From: Hornefia butyriciproducens
Lineage (GTDB): Bacteria > Bacillota > Clostridia > Peptostreptococcales > Anaerovoracaceae
Reading direction: 5' to 3'
NCBI RefSeq assembly: GCF_009695915.1
Contig: NZ_VUMZ01000003.1
Location: 186,001-250,000 of the forward strand
DNA length: 64,000 bases
Made by a program: the position numbers and the translations under genes. The notes under the pieces were generated by a model. The model was not told the DNA's origin. It searched no databases and was given only the letters and a program-made list of their open reading frames with translations. Of the stretch, positions 36,868 to 46,698 are shown one piece after another. Positions within the stretch are counted from its first letter, which is position 1; each line of letters starts with the position of its first letter.

Positions 36868-38271
36868 CTAATCCGTGATTAATTCACACATGAATGTTAC
36901 TTTGGTATCGACTTCCTCCGGCGTCAGCGTCAGGGTGAAGCCGTCATTTGACAGCTTATGATCACTGTCAACGATAATGAAAAAGCTGTCATCGCCGAGC
37001 CTCTGCCAGTACCACTGAAGGTGAGCAGAAGCTCCAAATGTATTCCTTAGATCAGTAATGTTTGTGATCCGCTGGCCACCGATATATACAGCTACCGACA
37101 GCACCGTGTTTACAGAGTTATTTTTAAAGACCGTACCCCGGGAAGAGTCGATCCGGAGCACGGCTGCATCAATTCCATCTTTCAGCGAAACGGTCTGATC
37201 TCCAACTGTGATCTCGGCACCGGAATCTGTCTGTCTTGTATGGATATCCAATGTTGTCAGAAGATCTGACAGCTTCTTGTTCTGTCCGAGGGTGACCTTG
37301 CTGCCGCCAATATTGATCGCATCCGGGATCCCATCATTGTTGCTGTCATAGAAAATGATGTAGGCATCCTCGCCGCCGATATATTGTGGCCGGGTGGATG
37401 AAAACTGGATCGATTCACCGAAGGTTGCCACCAGATTCCCTTGCGCGTCATAGACCTTCATGCCGTCAGCTGCGAGCAGGATCTTGTAGCTCTGGTTATC
37501 GTTGGTCACCCACAGTCCGGCATTCGTCAGCGCCAGATGGCTCGCCACATAGTTTGATACGGCCTCGTCCACAGAGGTCAGCTCATAGTAGCCCTGATCG
37601 GAGGGATTTCCTTGTGGGCTTACCACGACATTGTAGCTGTCGCCTTGCCTTGTGAAGTAATATTTGCCGGGCACAACCTCAAGATCATCTGTAGGTGCGT
37701 AGCTTCCATGCTCAGATATCCACGTCAGGGTGCCGACCACATCCTCCACTACGGAAAGCTGGGAGAGGGCACCGTTTGCAGCTCTGTTTGCAGTCCTTGC
37801 TGAACTGGCTGCATCCTCCGCAGCTTCTTCAGCTTCCACAGCTTTGTCATGCGCCTGTTGCGCGGAGGCAGTTGCTTCTTCGGCTTTATTGTGTGCTCGC
37901 TTGGCAGAGCTTTCCGCACTGTCCGCAGCTTCCTTGGCACGCTCGGCTTCCTTCTCAGATGCTTCCGCGATCTTCACAGCCTCAAAAGCCGTATCCCTCG
38001 CCTTATAAGCCTCCGTGTTATCCGTCGGTGGGGAGGAGGCGTTACCGGTAAGCCAAGCTCTGCCGCCGCTCACCCTGACCTGAACCATATCCCCGGGATT
38101 GGCGTTCATGGTCATCCGGACTGGTGTCTCATCAACGCCGCCCGGGATATGCACCCATGCAGTGTCTCCCTCCACACGTACAACTTCTGCCTGCGTATCA
38201 TAGGGCGAGGTACCTTTCTTATTCGCTGAACCGATAAGCCTGACCATTTCCTTGCTCATGCTTTTGCTCAT
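36868..38271 (-). CDS. Phage tail protein with Ala-rich coiled coil
   Basis: The protein has 467 residues. Residues 25-80 form an OB-like module (AEVVRVEGDTAWVHIPGG, then GDMVQVRVSGGRAWL) usual in baseplate proteins. Residues 90-170 are an Ala/Glu-rich coiled coil (EKEAERAKEAADSAES and similar). The C terminus has the same Ig-like module as the following fibre protein (GTVFKNNSVNTVLSVAVY). The gene starts at MSKSMSKEM and overlaps the baseplate gene by four bases. It probably joins fibres to the tail tip. Confidence 0.7.
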   Translation of the reverse strand: MSKSMSKEMVRLIGSANKKGTSPYDTQAEVVRVEGDTAWVHIPGGVDETPVRMTMNANPGDMVQVRVSGGRAWLTGNASSPPTDNTEAYKARDTAFEAVKIAEASEKEAERAKEAADSAESSAKRAHNKAEEATASAQQAHDKAVEAEEAAEDAASSARTANRAANGALSQLSVVEDVVGTLTWISEHGSYAPTDDLEVVPGKYYFTRQGDSYNVVVSPQGNPSDQGYYELTSVDEAVSNYVASHLALTNAGLWVTNDNQSYKILLAADGMKVYDAQGNLVATFGESIQFSSTRPQYIGGEDAYIIFYDSNNDGIPDAINIGGSKVTLGQNKKLSDLLTTLDIHTRQTDSGAEITVGDQTVSLKDGIDAAVLRIDSSRGTVFKNNSVNTVLSVAVYIGGQRITNITDLRNTFGASAHLQWYWQRLGDDSFFIIVDSDHKLSNDGFTLTLTPEEVDTKVTFMCELITD

Positions 38272-39272
38272 ACTTTCTTGACCTCCTCGCTCGTTTTTGC
38301 TCCGTACCCAAGCTCGACCGTCTGGGATGTGACCTGAAACAGTCCATCAAGGCCTTGCTTTGGGTAACGGAGTCTGATTACATCGCCGACCAGAATGCCC
38401 GGATGGTAGCGTCTTTCGTAGGCAGCAGTCGTAGATATGCTCTGAAGCTCCCTGAGCCTTCGCAGTGCATATTCCGAGATGCTCTCGCCGGTATTGAAGT
38501 CACAGGAGGTTTCTTCAGCCCAGACCTCGCGGCCACGGTTCACGGTCGAGAGGGGACTTTCCGGAGAATCATCCCTTGCTACTGCCGACAGGTCATCCTG
38601 CGCAGCCCTGAAGACGTTAGGGCAGGAATACCAGTCATAATCGACCGTGATGGAAGGCTCGATCACATCCTGTTCGATGGGATCAAACTCAGCCAGCTGC
38701 AATGTCGCTTCCGGACAGATTTCAATGGTGCCATCCCCGGATATACGCATACGCCAGCCGATCACTGCGAGAACTTTCTCTGCCATAGACAGGTGGCTTT
38801 CACCATCTTCAGCAATGATTGATTTCTGGATGCCCGGAGCGCCCCCGTTTATAAAAACAGGTGCCGGGCAGACAGAAAGCAGATCCTTCACTGCAGCCGC
38901 ACCGTCTGTGCCTGCTGGGACATAATATCCCCGGTCGAGGAGCACGTCATCGGCAGCCTTTAAGACGGAGTAGCATTCCAGCGTATTCTTCTCGAAATAC
39001 CCGTCAATATCCCTCGATGGACTTGTGGCAAGGCCAGTAAAAAGCGGCTCATGAGAAGCCGCTCCGTTCTGCCACGCATCAAGGTAGACGCGTATATATT
39101 GTTCCTTCCCGTGCTCGTATGCCTTGCACTCGATATCGGCAGATTCTCGCAGGCCATCTTCCGACCTGCTGATGCTGCCTCCTGTGATCTCGATCCTTTC
39201 TTTTTCCCTCCAGCTTACCGGATCAATGATGTATGCATAATAGCTTGCGCTATAACCATTATTCCATTTCAT
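38268..39272 (-). CDS. Baseplate hub-like tail protein
   Basis: This 334-residue protein starts MKWNNGYSASYYAYIIDP. It contains a GDGTIEICPEA strand block and a C-terminal VGDVIRLRYPKQGLDGLFQVTSQT section, as in phage late-control D and gp27-like hub proteins, which form the ring at the tail tip. The sequence similarity is recalled, not tested. It lies between the large FN3 tail protein and the coiled-coil protein, the right place for a hub. Confidence 0.65.
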   Translation of the reverse strand: MKWNNGYSASYYAYIIDPVSWREKERIEITGGSISRSEDGLRESADIECKAYEHGKEQYIRVYLDAWQNGAASHEPLFTGLATSPSRDIDGYFEKNTLECYSVLKAADDVLLDRGYYVPAGTDGAAAVKDLLSVCPAPVFINGGAPGIQKSIIAEDGESHLSMAEKVLAVIGWRMRISGDGTIEICPEATLQLAEFDPIEQDVIEPSITVDYDWYSCPNVFRAAQDDLSAVARDDSPESPLSTVNRGREVWAEETSCDFNTGESISEYALRRLRELQSISTTAAYERRYHPGILVGDVIRLRYPKQGLDGLFQVTSQTVELGYGAKTSEEVKKV

Positions 39273-39276
39273 TGCA

Positions 39277-42200
39277 TCAGACCTCCTCGCTTATCCATTC
39301 GGCGTAGGTCAGGCCGTCCAGTTCCTCCGGATCAACGCGTGTGACCGACAGGCTGTATTCAGCGCGGATTGTGTTCGAATCATAACGTCTGTCCTCGCTA
39401 ACCTGAATGTCGCACTTGAAGCTTGATCCATCGACCGTCCGGATATGACAGATGCCCGGATAGGCAGCAAGGCGTCTGAACTTCCGCATCGTGTCCTGAT
39501 CCTTTATGGTTATGGTTGAGCCCTTTAAGGATGCAGTCCTGCCGATCGCCTTGTTCCAGTCGCCAGTAACGGAGCCGCCGAGATACCTTGTTTCCTTGAA
39601 GTCCTTCTCCCATGTATTGGAATGGGTGACATCGTAGTAAAACTCGATCTGTTCACCCTCGAAGTCGATCAGGGAGTAGACGATATTCAAAGCGTCGCCG
39701 TCCTCAGCTGTGATATCCAGCCAAGCGATCTCGTTCTCCGCAGTGATGTAATCACCATCAGCGGTGCGGTAGACGATCCGGTGACCTCCAAACTCGCCGA
39801 TAGCAGGGTAAGGGTCGATGTAGGTCACTCCAAAGGCTCCACCGGATACAATGAGCTCCGGCCTGTCGGCTGAGAGCCTGTAGATATCACAGGTATCTCC
39901 CTCCATGAAACCTTCCGGTGCGATCGGCGTGATGAAAGCAACCGTCCCGGATATGGATGCGGTGCCTGCCGGGATCACGGCCTGATGTGACCAGTGGACT
40001 TCAAAGTCGATGCTTGCAGAATCACTCTGGCCGAGGCTGTCCTGCACGGTTGCCACCAGCCGATACTGCGCACCATCATCAAGGTTTCCGATCAGGTCTT
40101 CCCGGCGTATTGTGATAGGGTCTTCACCCGTCTGTGAGTACAGCAGGATCGTTTCTCCCTCAAAGCCGTTGAAGTCCTGCTCGTCAGGCCTGTCGATGTG
40201 ATAATCCTCAGCCCGTTCAATGACAAGGGTGGTCGTACCGCCCGTGCCTGCGCCTGTGATTGTCGCCGTAAGCGGCAGCGCAGTAAGAGCCATAACTGTT
40301 CTGGAATTATCATCAACAATGATTTCCTGTCCCACGAGGCTTGTGCTTTCGATAACAGCAGTCAGCTCTTCAGCGATGATTACCGGTACCGGATCAGACC
40401 ATTCGTCGGAAACGCGACCGGAGCCGGATACGACTCTGACGCACAGATAGTGGGTCTCGCCGGAAGCCCAGCCGAGCTTTTCTGCATACAGGGTGATATG
40501 CTGTGCAGTCTGGGTGCTGGCAATGATATCGCCATGCTGGACGCCTTCACCTGTGATCGTTGCCTCACAGATCTCCGCATAAGCCTGACCGGTTCCATCA
40601 CCGGACACATACGACCAGAAAGCGGAGAGGCTTCCATCGGCAGTGATTACACCCTTGGATAGTGTCAGGGTAGGTACGCTCGGAGCAGAGGAGAGGTCGA
40701 TCATGGCCAGTGCAGACCATGCACCGTACACTCCGTTATCTCCATAGCCCTTGACGAGCCTTACCCTGAAGTACCACCTCTTGCCGGTCTCAAGACCAGA
40801 AACGTTCCATTCACCAGCATGGGTGTTATTGATCGTATAGGTCTCCGGCTCTGAGGTACTTTCCCATGCATCCTCATGGTCAGCCCACGAGATGACAGCA
40901 CTCTGTGCCTCACGCCATGTCCAGTCCCAGATCACCTTTACAGTGCCACTAATGGCTGTTGCATTTACTGATACATTCCCGGGAGCATGTGGCACCTGAC
41001 CGCCTTGCCAGACGGGAGCATCGGATTTCATGCGTGGCGTTACCGTGTAGGCATCAACGCCATCAGCCCTTGTGACATTGGTATAGCTTCCGATGCAGGC
41101 ATAAACGCCAAACTCATATGAGTCTTCGGAAGACCAATCTGGACACTGCACAGCGACCTGTGTCTGCCCTGCAGGGATGATGCCGACCGTGGCTTCCTTG
41201 TCTGGATCGGAGCCAGTCCGAAAGAGGACTACAAGGAATGATCCCGGAACATCCGAGAGGTTGTTTGCCGTGACTGTTGCCCGGAAGGTAGTGTCATCCG
41301 TCTGTATATCCGTGATCTCCGGATCTTTTAAAGAACCGGTGCTGGCAAGCACCCAGCCGCTATAAGTCGTCTGGTACAGGTGGGTAGTACTCACCCGTAC
41401 AAACAGGCACTCATCCTTCGCAAGACTCTGGCTGATGAAGGCTGATGCCGCGCCGCCTGCTCCTGCCATCGTTCCGATCACTCCATCAGCGGTGCCGTTG
41501 TAGGTGAGGCCATCCTCGGGCACCTTGATGGCATATTCTGCTGTTGTCGAATCGACCGGATAGGCGTTGTTTTTCGTCTGTGACCATGTGACCTTCACCT
41601 GCATGCCACCAGCCTGATTGGTGACGTTTGCCTTGACATTCGAAGCAGCATAAGGCGCGGAGTAAACACGGCAGGAGTAGCGCCATTCGCTGACCCCGGC
41701 AGCACCCCGCGAGCGCACCCGGAACCATCTGGTATGGGAGCCGGACGCGATTGTAGCTGCTGATTCCGTATAGGTCTTGCTTCCGCTTGCACCGCCAGTG
41801 CCGGAAGTCCAGCCCTTGTCACCGCCGTAGTCGTAGTTTTCGACCAGCTTTGTCTGATACTCGACGTCGGTGAACACCTTATGGGTATTGGACGTATCGA
41901 CGCTCCAGCTGAAGGTGCACTGGTTATAATTGCTCTCGCTTGGAGAGGCGGACAGGCTGGGCTTTGCCGGGACGTCGATAGAGAACGCCTGACTTACCCA
42001 ATCTGACCATTTTTCTTTATCTGAGACACCCCTTACCCTGAACTTGAATTCCGTGATCTTCGGCTTGCCGGAGTAAGGGAAGTAGTTTGACAGTGACAGG
42101 GACACCGACTTGCTGGTTACAGCCTTGCCGATGTTGACTGCGGTTGTCCATTTGTCTGATTTCCCGGCACGGTTGACCAGATAGGAAAACTGCTGCTTGT

Positions 42201-42297
42201 CACTGTATGATTCGCCTTTCTTCCAAGAGCAGGCGAACTTCATATTGTTCCTTGCTATAGATAGGCCTTTCGGCTTTTTACTTGTTTTCTTTCCCAT
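39277..42297 (-). CDS. Large tail-tip protein with fibronectin type III domains
   Basis: This 1006-residue protein follows the tape measure gene by one base. It begins lysine-rich (MGKKTSKKPKG) and contains several fibronectin type III-like domains (PSLSASPSESNYNQCTFSW, APGNVSVNATAISGTVKVIWDW, GKRWYFRVRLVKGYGDNG, VPTLTLSKGVITADGSLSAFW). The C-terminal part (EGEQIEFYYDVTHSNTWEKD onward) resembles distal tail proteins. FN3 domains usually bind host-surface sugars or stiffen tails. It probably forms the tail tip. Confidence 0.75.
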   Translation of the reverse strand: MGKKTSKKPKGLSIARNNMKFACSWKKGESYSDKQQFSYLVNRAGKSDKWTTAVNIGKAVTSKSVSLSLSNYFPYSGKPKITEFKFRVRGVSDKEKWSDWVSQAFSIDVPAKPSLSASPSESNYNQCTFSWSVDTSNTHKVFTDVEYQTKLVENYDYGGDKGWTSGTGGASGSKTYTESAATIASGSHTRWFRVRSRGAAGVSEWRYSCRVYSAPYAASNVKANVTNQAGGMQVKVTWSQTKNNAYPVDSTTAEYAIKVPEDGLTYNGTADGVIGTMAGAGGAASAFISQSLAKDECLFVRVSTTHLYQTTYSGWVLASTGSLKDPEITDIQTDDTTFRATVTANNLSDVPGSFLVVLFRTGSDPDKEATVGIIPAGQTQVAVQCPDWSSEDSYEFGVYACIGSYTNVTRADGVDAYTVTPRMKSDAPVWQGGQVPHAPGNVSVNATAISGTVKVIWDWTWREAQSAVISWADHEDAWESTSEPETYTINNTHAGEWNVSGLETGKRWYFRVRLVKGYGDNGVYGAWSALAMIDLSSAPSVPTLTLSKGVITADGSLSAFWSYVSGDGTGQAYAEICEATITGEGVQHGDIIASTQTAQHITLYAEKLGWASGETHYLCVRVVSGSGRVSDEWSDPVPVIIAEELTAVIESTSLVGQEIIVDDNSRTVMALTALPLTATITGAGTGGTTTLVIERAEDYHIDRPDEQDFNGFEGETILLYSQTGEDPITIRREDLIGNLDDGAQYRLVATVQDSLGQSDSASIDFEVHWSHQAVIPAGTASISGTVAFITPIAPEGFMEGDTCDIYRLSADRPELIVSGGAFGVTYIDPYPAIGEFGGHRIVYRTADGDYITAENEIAWLDITAEDGDALNIVYSLIDFEGEQIEFYYDVTHSNTWEKDFKETRYLGGSVTGDWNKAIGRTASLKGSTITIKDQDTMRKFRRLAAYPGICHIRTVDGSSFKCDIQVSEDRRYDSNTIRAEYSLSVTRVDPEELDGLTYAEWISEEV

Positions 42298-42298
42298 A

Positions 42299-45241
42299 TC
42301 ACACCGTCCTCATTTCCAGTCTCATCTGTTTCACGAACTTGCGAGCCCATTCCTCCGGATTCTCAGCGCCGGAGACCTCCACATTGATGTTTACATCACC
42401 GGAGTGACCGGTCTTTCCTGCGGAGAGCAGGGCTGCGACAATTTCATCACCGACACCGGATACTGCCGATGTGATCATATTCATCAGCGAGTCCGTTCCG
42501 ACCACTGTTTCCGATCCGACTTCACCGCCGCCAAGCAGCGATCCGTTCTTCATGCCAAAGATCGTCGGGCTATTCAGGATCATTCCTTTTTCCATAGCCT
42601 TTGCATACCAGCTGACACTGAAGGAAGGCAGGGAGCCTTTGCCTCCGATGCCGAACGGTGCCTTACCACCGGACACACTGATATGCGGCAGCTTCAGGTT
42701 GCTGAAGATCCTGCCGATGGAAAGAGGGAAGAAGCCTTTGATCTTGCTGATGATTCCGCTGATCGTAGACTTTGCGGAATTGATCGGTGAGATCATGGCA
42801 TTCTTGATATTTGACCACGCCGAGCTCGCTGCAGACTTAATGCTGCCCCACGCAGATGAAAGCGTGGATTTGATTGCCTGCACAGGCGAGGTTACGGCAG
42901 TCTTGATGCTGTTCCAGATAGAGCTGGCCGTGGATTTGATGCTCCTCCATACAGAAGAAGCGGTGCTCTTGATTCCGTTCCATAGGGACGAGAGGCCGCT
43001 TTTCACTGCCCGGATCGGCGTCAGTATTGCAGTCTTTATTCCATTGAACACTTTAGCTGCCAGTGACTTGAGTCCGATCCAAAGGCCTGATGTGAAGCTT
43101 TTGATTCCATTCCAGATCTTCTTCCAGTTGGTACCAAACCAGCTCAGCACGGTATTCGTCACATTCTTTATCGTATTCAGGGCTGAAGAGAGAACGCTCT
43201 TAATTCCAGTCCATACGGCGGAGAAGATTCGTTTCACTCCCTGCCAGACCTTCTTCCAGTCACCTGTGAAGATACCGATAAAGATATCGAGCACGCCAAT
43301 GATCACATCCAGCACCGTTTTCAGAACGGCAGAGATGATCTTGAATGCTCCTTCAAAAATCGGAGCGAGGATCTGGCAGAAGCCCTCCCAGATCTTTTTC
43401 ATGGTAGCTGCGATCTTTCCAAAGTCGATACCGAGGCTGTCAAACCGCGACTTGACCTCGGAGACAAACTTTCCGATGGTGTTCTTGATCCCGTTCCAGA
43501 TCTTGATCATGGAGTTTCGGAACTTCTCGTTAGTACGCCAAAGATGAATAAAGGCAGCCACGAGGACTGCCACAATCGCGATCACAATGCCGATAGGGGA
43601 TGTCAGGAAGCCGATCGCCTTTGACAGGATGCTCGTCATGCCTCCGGCTTTGCTGACCGCTCCGGACAGCTTGGATAAGGCACCGCCGAACTTGGCAAAG
43701 CCCTGTATGGCGATTCCTACTTTCGATATCACTGTCCCTATGATTATCAGCATCGGTGCAAGGGCAGCGATAAAGCCGCCAACGATAAGGATCGCCCGGC
43801 GCTGTCCCTCGCTCATGTTATTGAGCTTATCGACAAAGCCCTGAATCGCGGACACGACTCTCCGGATCATCGGCATCAGCGCATCACCAAAGGATATGGC
43901 AAGCTCCTGCAGCTGGCTCTTCAGGATCGTGATCTGTCCCATGAGGTTGTCCTGCATGGTTTCAGCCATGCTGAGCGCAGTACCGTCACAGTTATCAATC
44001 GCTCCGGTCAGCTTGTTGAAATCCGAATCCGATGCATTGATAATCGCGAGCCAGCCTGCCATCGAGTTCTTTCCGAAGATGGCTGATGCAGCTGCAGCCT
44101 GCTCAGATTCCGAAAGACCGCCCATCTTGTCACGAAGGGAGATCATGGTCTCTCTGAGATTGATGGAGCCGTCGTCATTTTCCACAAGAGCGATATTGTA
44201 TTTGTCCATGAAGGACTGCATCTGCTTGGTAGGCTTGGCAAGGTTTGTAAGACCAGTACGGAGAGCCGTACCGGACTGAGATGCCTTGATTCCGGCATTC
44301 GCCATCAGACCAAGCGCAACCGATGTGTCCTCAGCAGAGATTCCGAGCGAGCCTGCAACCGGAGCGGCATATTTGAAGGACTCGCCGAGCATGGACACGT
44401 TCGTATTGGCATTGCTGGATGCCGCAGCAAGGACGTCGGCAAAGTGGCCGGAGTCCTCCGCAGACAGACCGAATGCCGTCAGAGCGTCTGTCACGATATC
44501 CGATGTAGTCGCCAGATCCTCTCCGGATGCAGCGGCAAGGTTCATGATGCCCTCAACACCGGAAAGCATGTCCTCGGTCTTCCAACCGGCCATCGCCATA
44601 TAGTTCATGGCGTCAGCTGCTTCAGAAGCGGAGAACTTCGTCTTGGAGCCCATCTCCCGGGCTTTGGCACGCAGCTTATCAAAGTCCTCACCGGTTGCGC
44701 CGGACACGGCAGCCACCTTGCTCATGGATGTGTCGAAGTCTGCGGCGGTCTTTACGGAGATTGCTCCGAGCCCGGCTACAGCACCAGACACCGGCAGCAG
44801 CTTCTTACCTGCACCGGAAATGGTGTCACCGGCCTTTTGCATCTTGCCGCCGACTTCAGCCATCTTATCCAGCTTGGATTCACAGGAGGCCGCTTCCTTT
44901 TCCAGACGCTTCAGCTCATTTTCTGTCTCTACGATCTCGCGCTGCAGGGCATCATATTTATCCTGCCCGAGCTCGCCGCGTTCCAGCTGCTCTTTTGCTT
45001 GCTTCTGGGCTTCCTTCAGTCCTTCCAGCTTTTCCTTGGTCGCACCGATGGAGTCCTTCAGCAGCTTCTGCTTCTGGGAGAGAAGGGTGGTGTTTTTCGG
45101 GTCGAGCTTTAAGAGCCTGTTCACATCGCGGAGGCTCGACTGCGTGGTACGTATGGAGTTGTTGACGCCTTTTAGCGCCTTGTCGAGACCAGTAGTATCG
45201 CCGCCAATCTCGACAGTAATGCCTTTGATTCTGTTTGCCAC
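42299..45241 (-). CDS. Tail tape measure protein (TP901 family)
   Basis: The protein has 980 residues. The N terminus (GITVEIGGDTTGLDKALKGVN) and an early coiled coil lead into the TP901 core (VSGATGEDFDKLRAKAREMGSKTKFSASEAADAM). Hydrophobic segments follow (AILIVGGFIAALAPMLIIIG, PIGIVIAIVAVLVAAFIHLW). The middle carries repeated helices with SxWxxIKSTxSS and SLWNGIKSTAS. The tape measure sets tail length and helps eject DNA. At about 0.15 nm per residue the tail would be near 150 nm; that is a rule-of-thumb estimate. Confidence 0.93.
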   Translation of the reverse strand: MANRIKGITVEIGGDTTGLDKALKGVNNSIRTTQSSLRDVNRLLKLDPKNTTLLSQKQKLLKDSIGATKEKLEGLKEAQKQAKEQLERGELGQDKYDALQREIVETENELKRLEKEAASCESKLDKMAEVGGKMQKAGDTISGAGKKLLPVSGAVAGLGAISVKTAADFDTSMSKVAAVSGATGEDFDKLRAKAREMGSKTKFSASEAADAMNYMAMAGWKTEDMLSGVEGIMNLAAASGEDLATTSDIVTDALTAFGLSAEDSGHFADVLAAASSNANTNVSMLGESFKYAAPVAGSLGISAEDTSVALGLMANAGIKASQSGTALRTGLTNLAKPTKQMQSFMDKYNIALVENDDGSINLRETMISLRDKMGGLSESEQAAAASAIFGKNSMAGWLAIINASDSDFNKLTGAIDNCDGTALSMAETMQDNLMGQITILKSQLQELAISFGDALMPMIRRVVSAIQGFVDKLNNMSEGQRRAILIVGGFIAALAPMLIIIGTVISKVGIAIQGFAKFGGALSKLSGAVSKAGGMTSILSKAIGFLTSPIGIVIAIVAVLVAAFIHLWRTNEKFRNSMIKIWNGIKNTIGKFVSEVKSRFDSLGIDFGKIAATMKKIWEGFCQILAPIFEGAFKIISAVLKTVLDVIIGVLDIFIGIFTGDWKKVWQGVKRIFSAVWTGIKSVLSSALNTIKNVTNTVLSWFGTNWKKIWNGIKSFTSGLWIGLKSLAAKVFNGIKTAILTPIRAVKSGLSSLWNGIKSTASSVWRSIKSTASSIWNSIKTAVTSPVQAIKSTLSSAWGSIKSAASSAWSNIKNAMISPINSAKSTISGIISKIKGFFPLSIGRIFSNLKLPHISVSGGKAPFGIGGKGSLPSFSVSWYAKAMEKGMILNSPTIFGMKNGSLLGGGEVGSETVVGTDSLMNMITSAVSGVGDEIVAALLSAGKTGHSGDVNINVEVSGAENPEEWARKFVKQMRLEMRTV

Positions 45242-45255
45242 CGGTCTTCACCTCC

Positions 45256-45420
45256 TTAAAATCGATCGAAATCTTCCTGTGTAGCAAGCTGCCTGTATTT
45301 CACGCCATCGTTTGTTTTCTCTGTCCAGATATCCAGTACCAGACCTACGGTCAGAAGATCGAGGTCTGATACTGATATCCCTATTTCTACGCAGCGCAGA
45401 AGGAACAGTGGCGTGGTCAT
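45256..45420 (-). CDS. Tail assembly chaperone, second part (gpT-like)
   Basis: This 54-residue reading frame runs MTTPLFLLRCVEIG, SVSDLDLLTVGLVLDI, ending QLATQEDFDRF. It is -1 relative to the preceding chaperone gene and its ATG overlaps that gene's stop (ATGA). In many phages the two frames also make one longer fused chaperone by -1 frameshifting, needed to wrap the tape measure. No clear slippery heptamer stands in the right phase at the overlap, so separate translation is the simpler reading. AAGGAGG at the stop is the ribosome site of the tape measure gene. Confidence 0.75.
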   Translation of the reverse strand: MTTPLFLLRCVEIGISVSDLDLLTVGLVLDIWTEKTNDGVKYRQLATQEDFDRF

Positions 45421-45791
45421 TTCCCGCTCACTTCTGCTAATCCTTTTTTTGCTTCAACATCCGTGATCAGGTTTTCACCCCAGAGCGTCAGGATCTCCGG
45501 GAGCACCTGATAGATGGAGAACATATCAAACTGATCCAGCCATTCGTCGATGGTTTTCGGAATGGACGGATTAGCATGAAAGGCCATTATGTAGGCGACG
45601 TTTTCGAAGATCTCCAGATCATCGATTTCCAGATCGTCATCATCCTTGGCCTTTTTGCTGTATGCCTTCTCCAGCTTGGTCAGGTCTTTGAAGATGTCCC
45701 TTTTGAACTTGATGCGGTAGAGGCGAGGTATGGTCGCTGAAGACCGGAACTTCACCTCTTTGCCGCAGATATCAATTGTTTTCTCAATCAT
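45417..45791 (-). CDS. Tail assembly chaperone, first part (gpG-like)
   Basis: The protein has 124 residues from the ATG at 45791, with AGGAGG upstream; an earlier start inside the major tail gene is rejected. The sequence MIEKTIDICGKEVKFRSSATIPRLYRIKF and the acidic middle (KAKDDDDLEIDDLEIFENVAY) match phage tail chaperones. It holds the unfolded tape measure during tail assembly. Position between the major tail protein and the tape measure is standard. Confidence 0.85.
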   Translation of the reverse strand: MIEKTIDICGKEVKFRSSATIPRLYRIKFKRDIFKDLTKLEKAYSKKAKDDDDLEIDDLEIFENVAYIMAFHANPSIPKTIDEWLDQFDMFSIYQVLPEILTLWGENLITDVEAKKGLAEVSGK

Positions 45792-46377
45792 TGTTCTCCT
45801 CCTGTGTTGCTGCAGCAGAGATATACACCGACTGGTACCAGTTGTCATAGGTTGCCTGATCGGTTCCATCGCCGGTACGCGCTTTCACGAGGCCGTCAGC
45901 TCTCGGGTCGGCAGTGATGGAGAGTTTCTCCGTGCCCGGTTCGATGGTATCTTCCTTGGTTTCCGACTCAATGGACGGACGGGAAGAACTGCAGTTGTAC
46001 AGCACGTGGCGGATCGCATTGACGTCGCCGTCAAACTCGAAGAGCAGAGCGAACTTCACGCTTTCCGCGTTGGTGTTCTTCTCGACAAGTACGCCGTTGG
46101 AGTCCAGCTCCTCCTGCAGGATCTCTGTCCTGAACCATTCCGGTACCAGCGCCATCTCAAGGTCGCCGGAGTATCCGTTGTTGGTCACAGAACGGAAATA
46201 CACAATGCCGTCAGCATAGAACGGGCTGGTTTCACCCTCAGCGTCCAGCGCGATGGAAACAGCGCCGGGGATCGCTTTCGGTGTGCCGTAGGAAAAGGAC
46301 TTCACACCATCTGTGACCGTCTCAGTCAGTTTGGCGGCATGAACGTTTTTCAGATTGTATTTGACTTTATTACCCAT
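45784..46377 (-). CDS. Major tail protein
   Basis: This 197-residue protein forms the tail tube rings. It begins MGNKVKYNLKNVHAAKL and has the block SVTNNGYSGDLEMALVPEWF typical of phi13-family tail proteins. The charged C terminus overlaps the chaperone start by 8 bases. The strong order (closure, gp10, terminator, tube, chaperone) supports the call. Confidence 0.88.
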   Translation of the reverse strand: MGNKVKYNLKNVHAAKLTETVTDGVKSFSYGTPKAIPGAVSIALDAEGETSPFYADGIVYFRSVTNNGYSGDLEMALVPEWFRTEILQEELDSNGVLVEKNTNAESVKFALLFEFDGDVNAIRHVLYNCSSSRPSIESETKEDTIEPGTEKLSITADPRADGLVKARTGDGTDQATYDNWYQSVYISAAATQEENND

Positions 46378-46380
46378 GTC

Positions 46381-46698
46381 TTAATCCTCCGTTTCGAATG
46401 AATAAAGAACCTCATATAGTTTCTCGGAGTCAATCCAGACCTCCGTTTTGTCATAAAAAATACCGTGCGCATCAAGCACGGTCTCGACGAGCGCCTCCAC
46501 CTCCGGGTTCTTTTCGTCAGTGTAGAGCTCTATATGGACTTCCGTGATCCGGAAGTAAACCTTGCCATCCGCAGCGAAGTTGTCGCTTCCGGGCAGAAGG
46601 TAGGTGATGAATGGCGGATCTGGCGATTCACCCTCTGCGAAATGGTCATAGGCAGAAGGGATGTCGATCTCCGCCATCAGTTCTAACAGCTTATCCAT
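46381..46698 (-). CDS. Tail terminator-like head-tail protein
   Basis: This 105-residue acidic protein has FITYLLPGSDNFAADGKVYFRITEVHIELYTD and a C-terminal LYEVLYSFETED, as in phage tail terminator (gp17/gpU-like) proteins. It caps the tail tube before joining the head. It overlaps the gp10 gene by 8 bases and is 3 bases before the tube gene. Confidence 0.75.
   Translation of the reverse strand: MDKLLELMAEIDIPSAYDHFAEGESPDPPFITYLLPGSDNFAADGKVYFRITEVHIELYTDEKNPEVEALVETVLDAHGIFYDKTEVWIDSEKLYEVLYSFETED

Noticed and set aside
33579-38271. Diversity-generating retroelement acting on tail fibres
   Set aside because: Tail fibre repeats prompted the check, but there is no reverse transcriptase gene or template repeat in the window.
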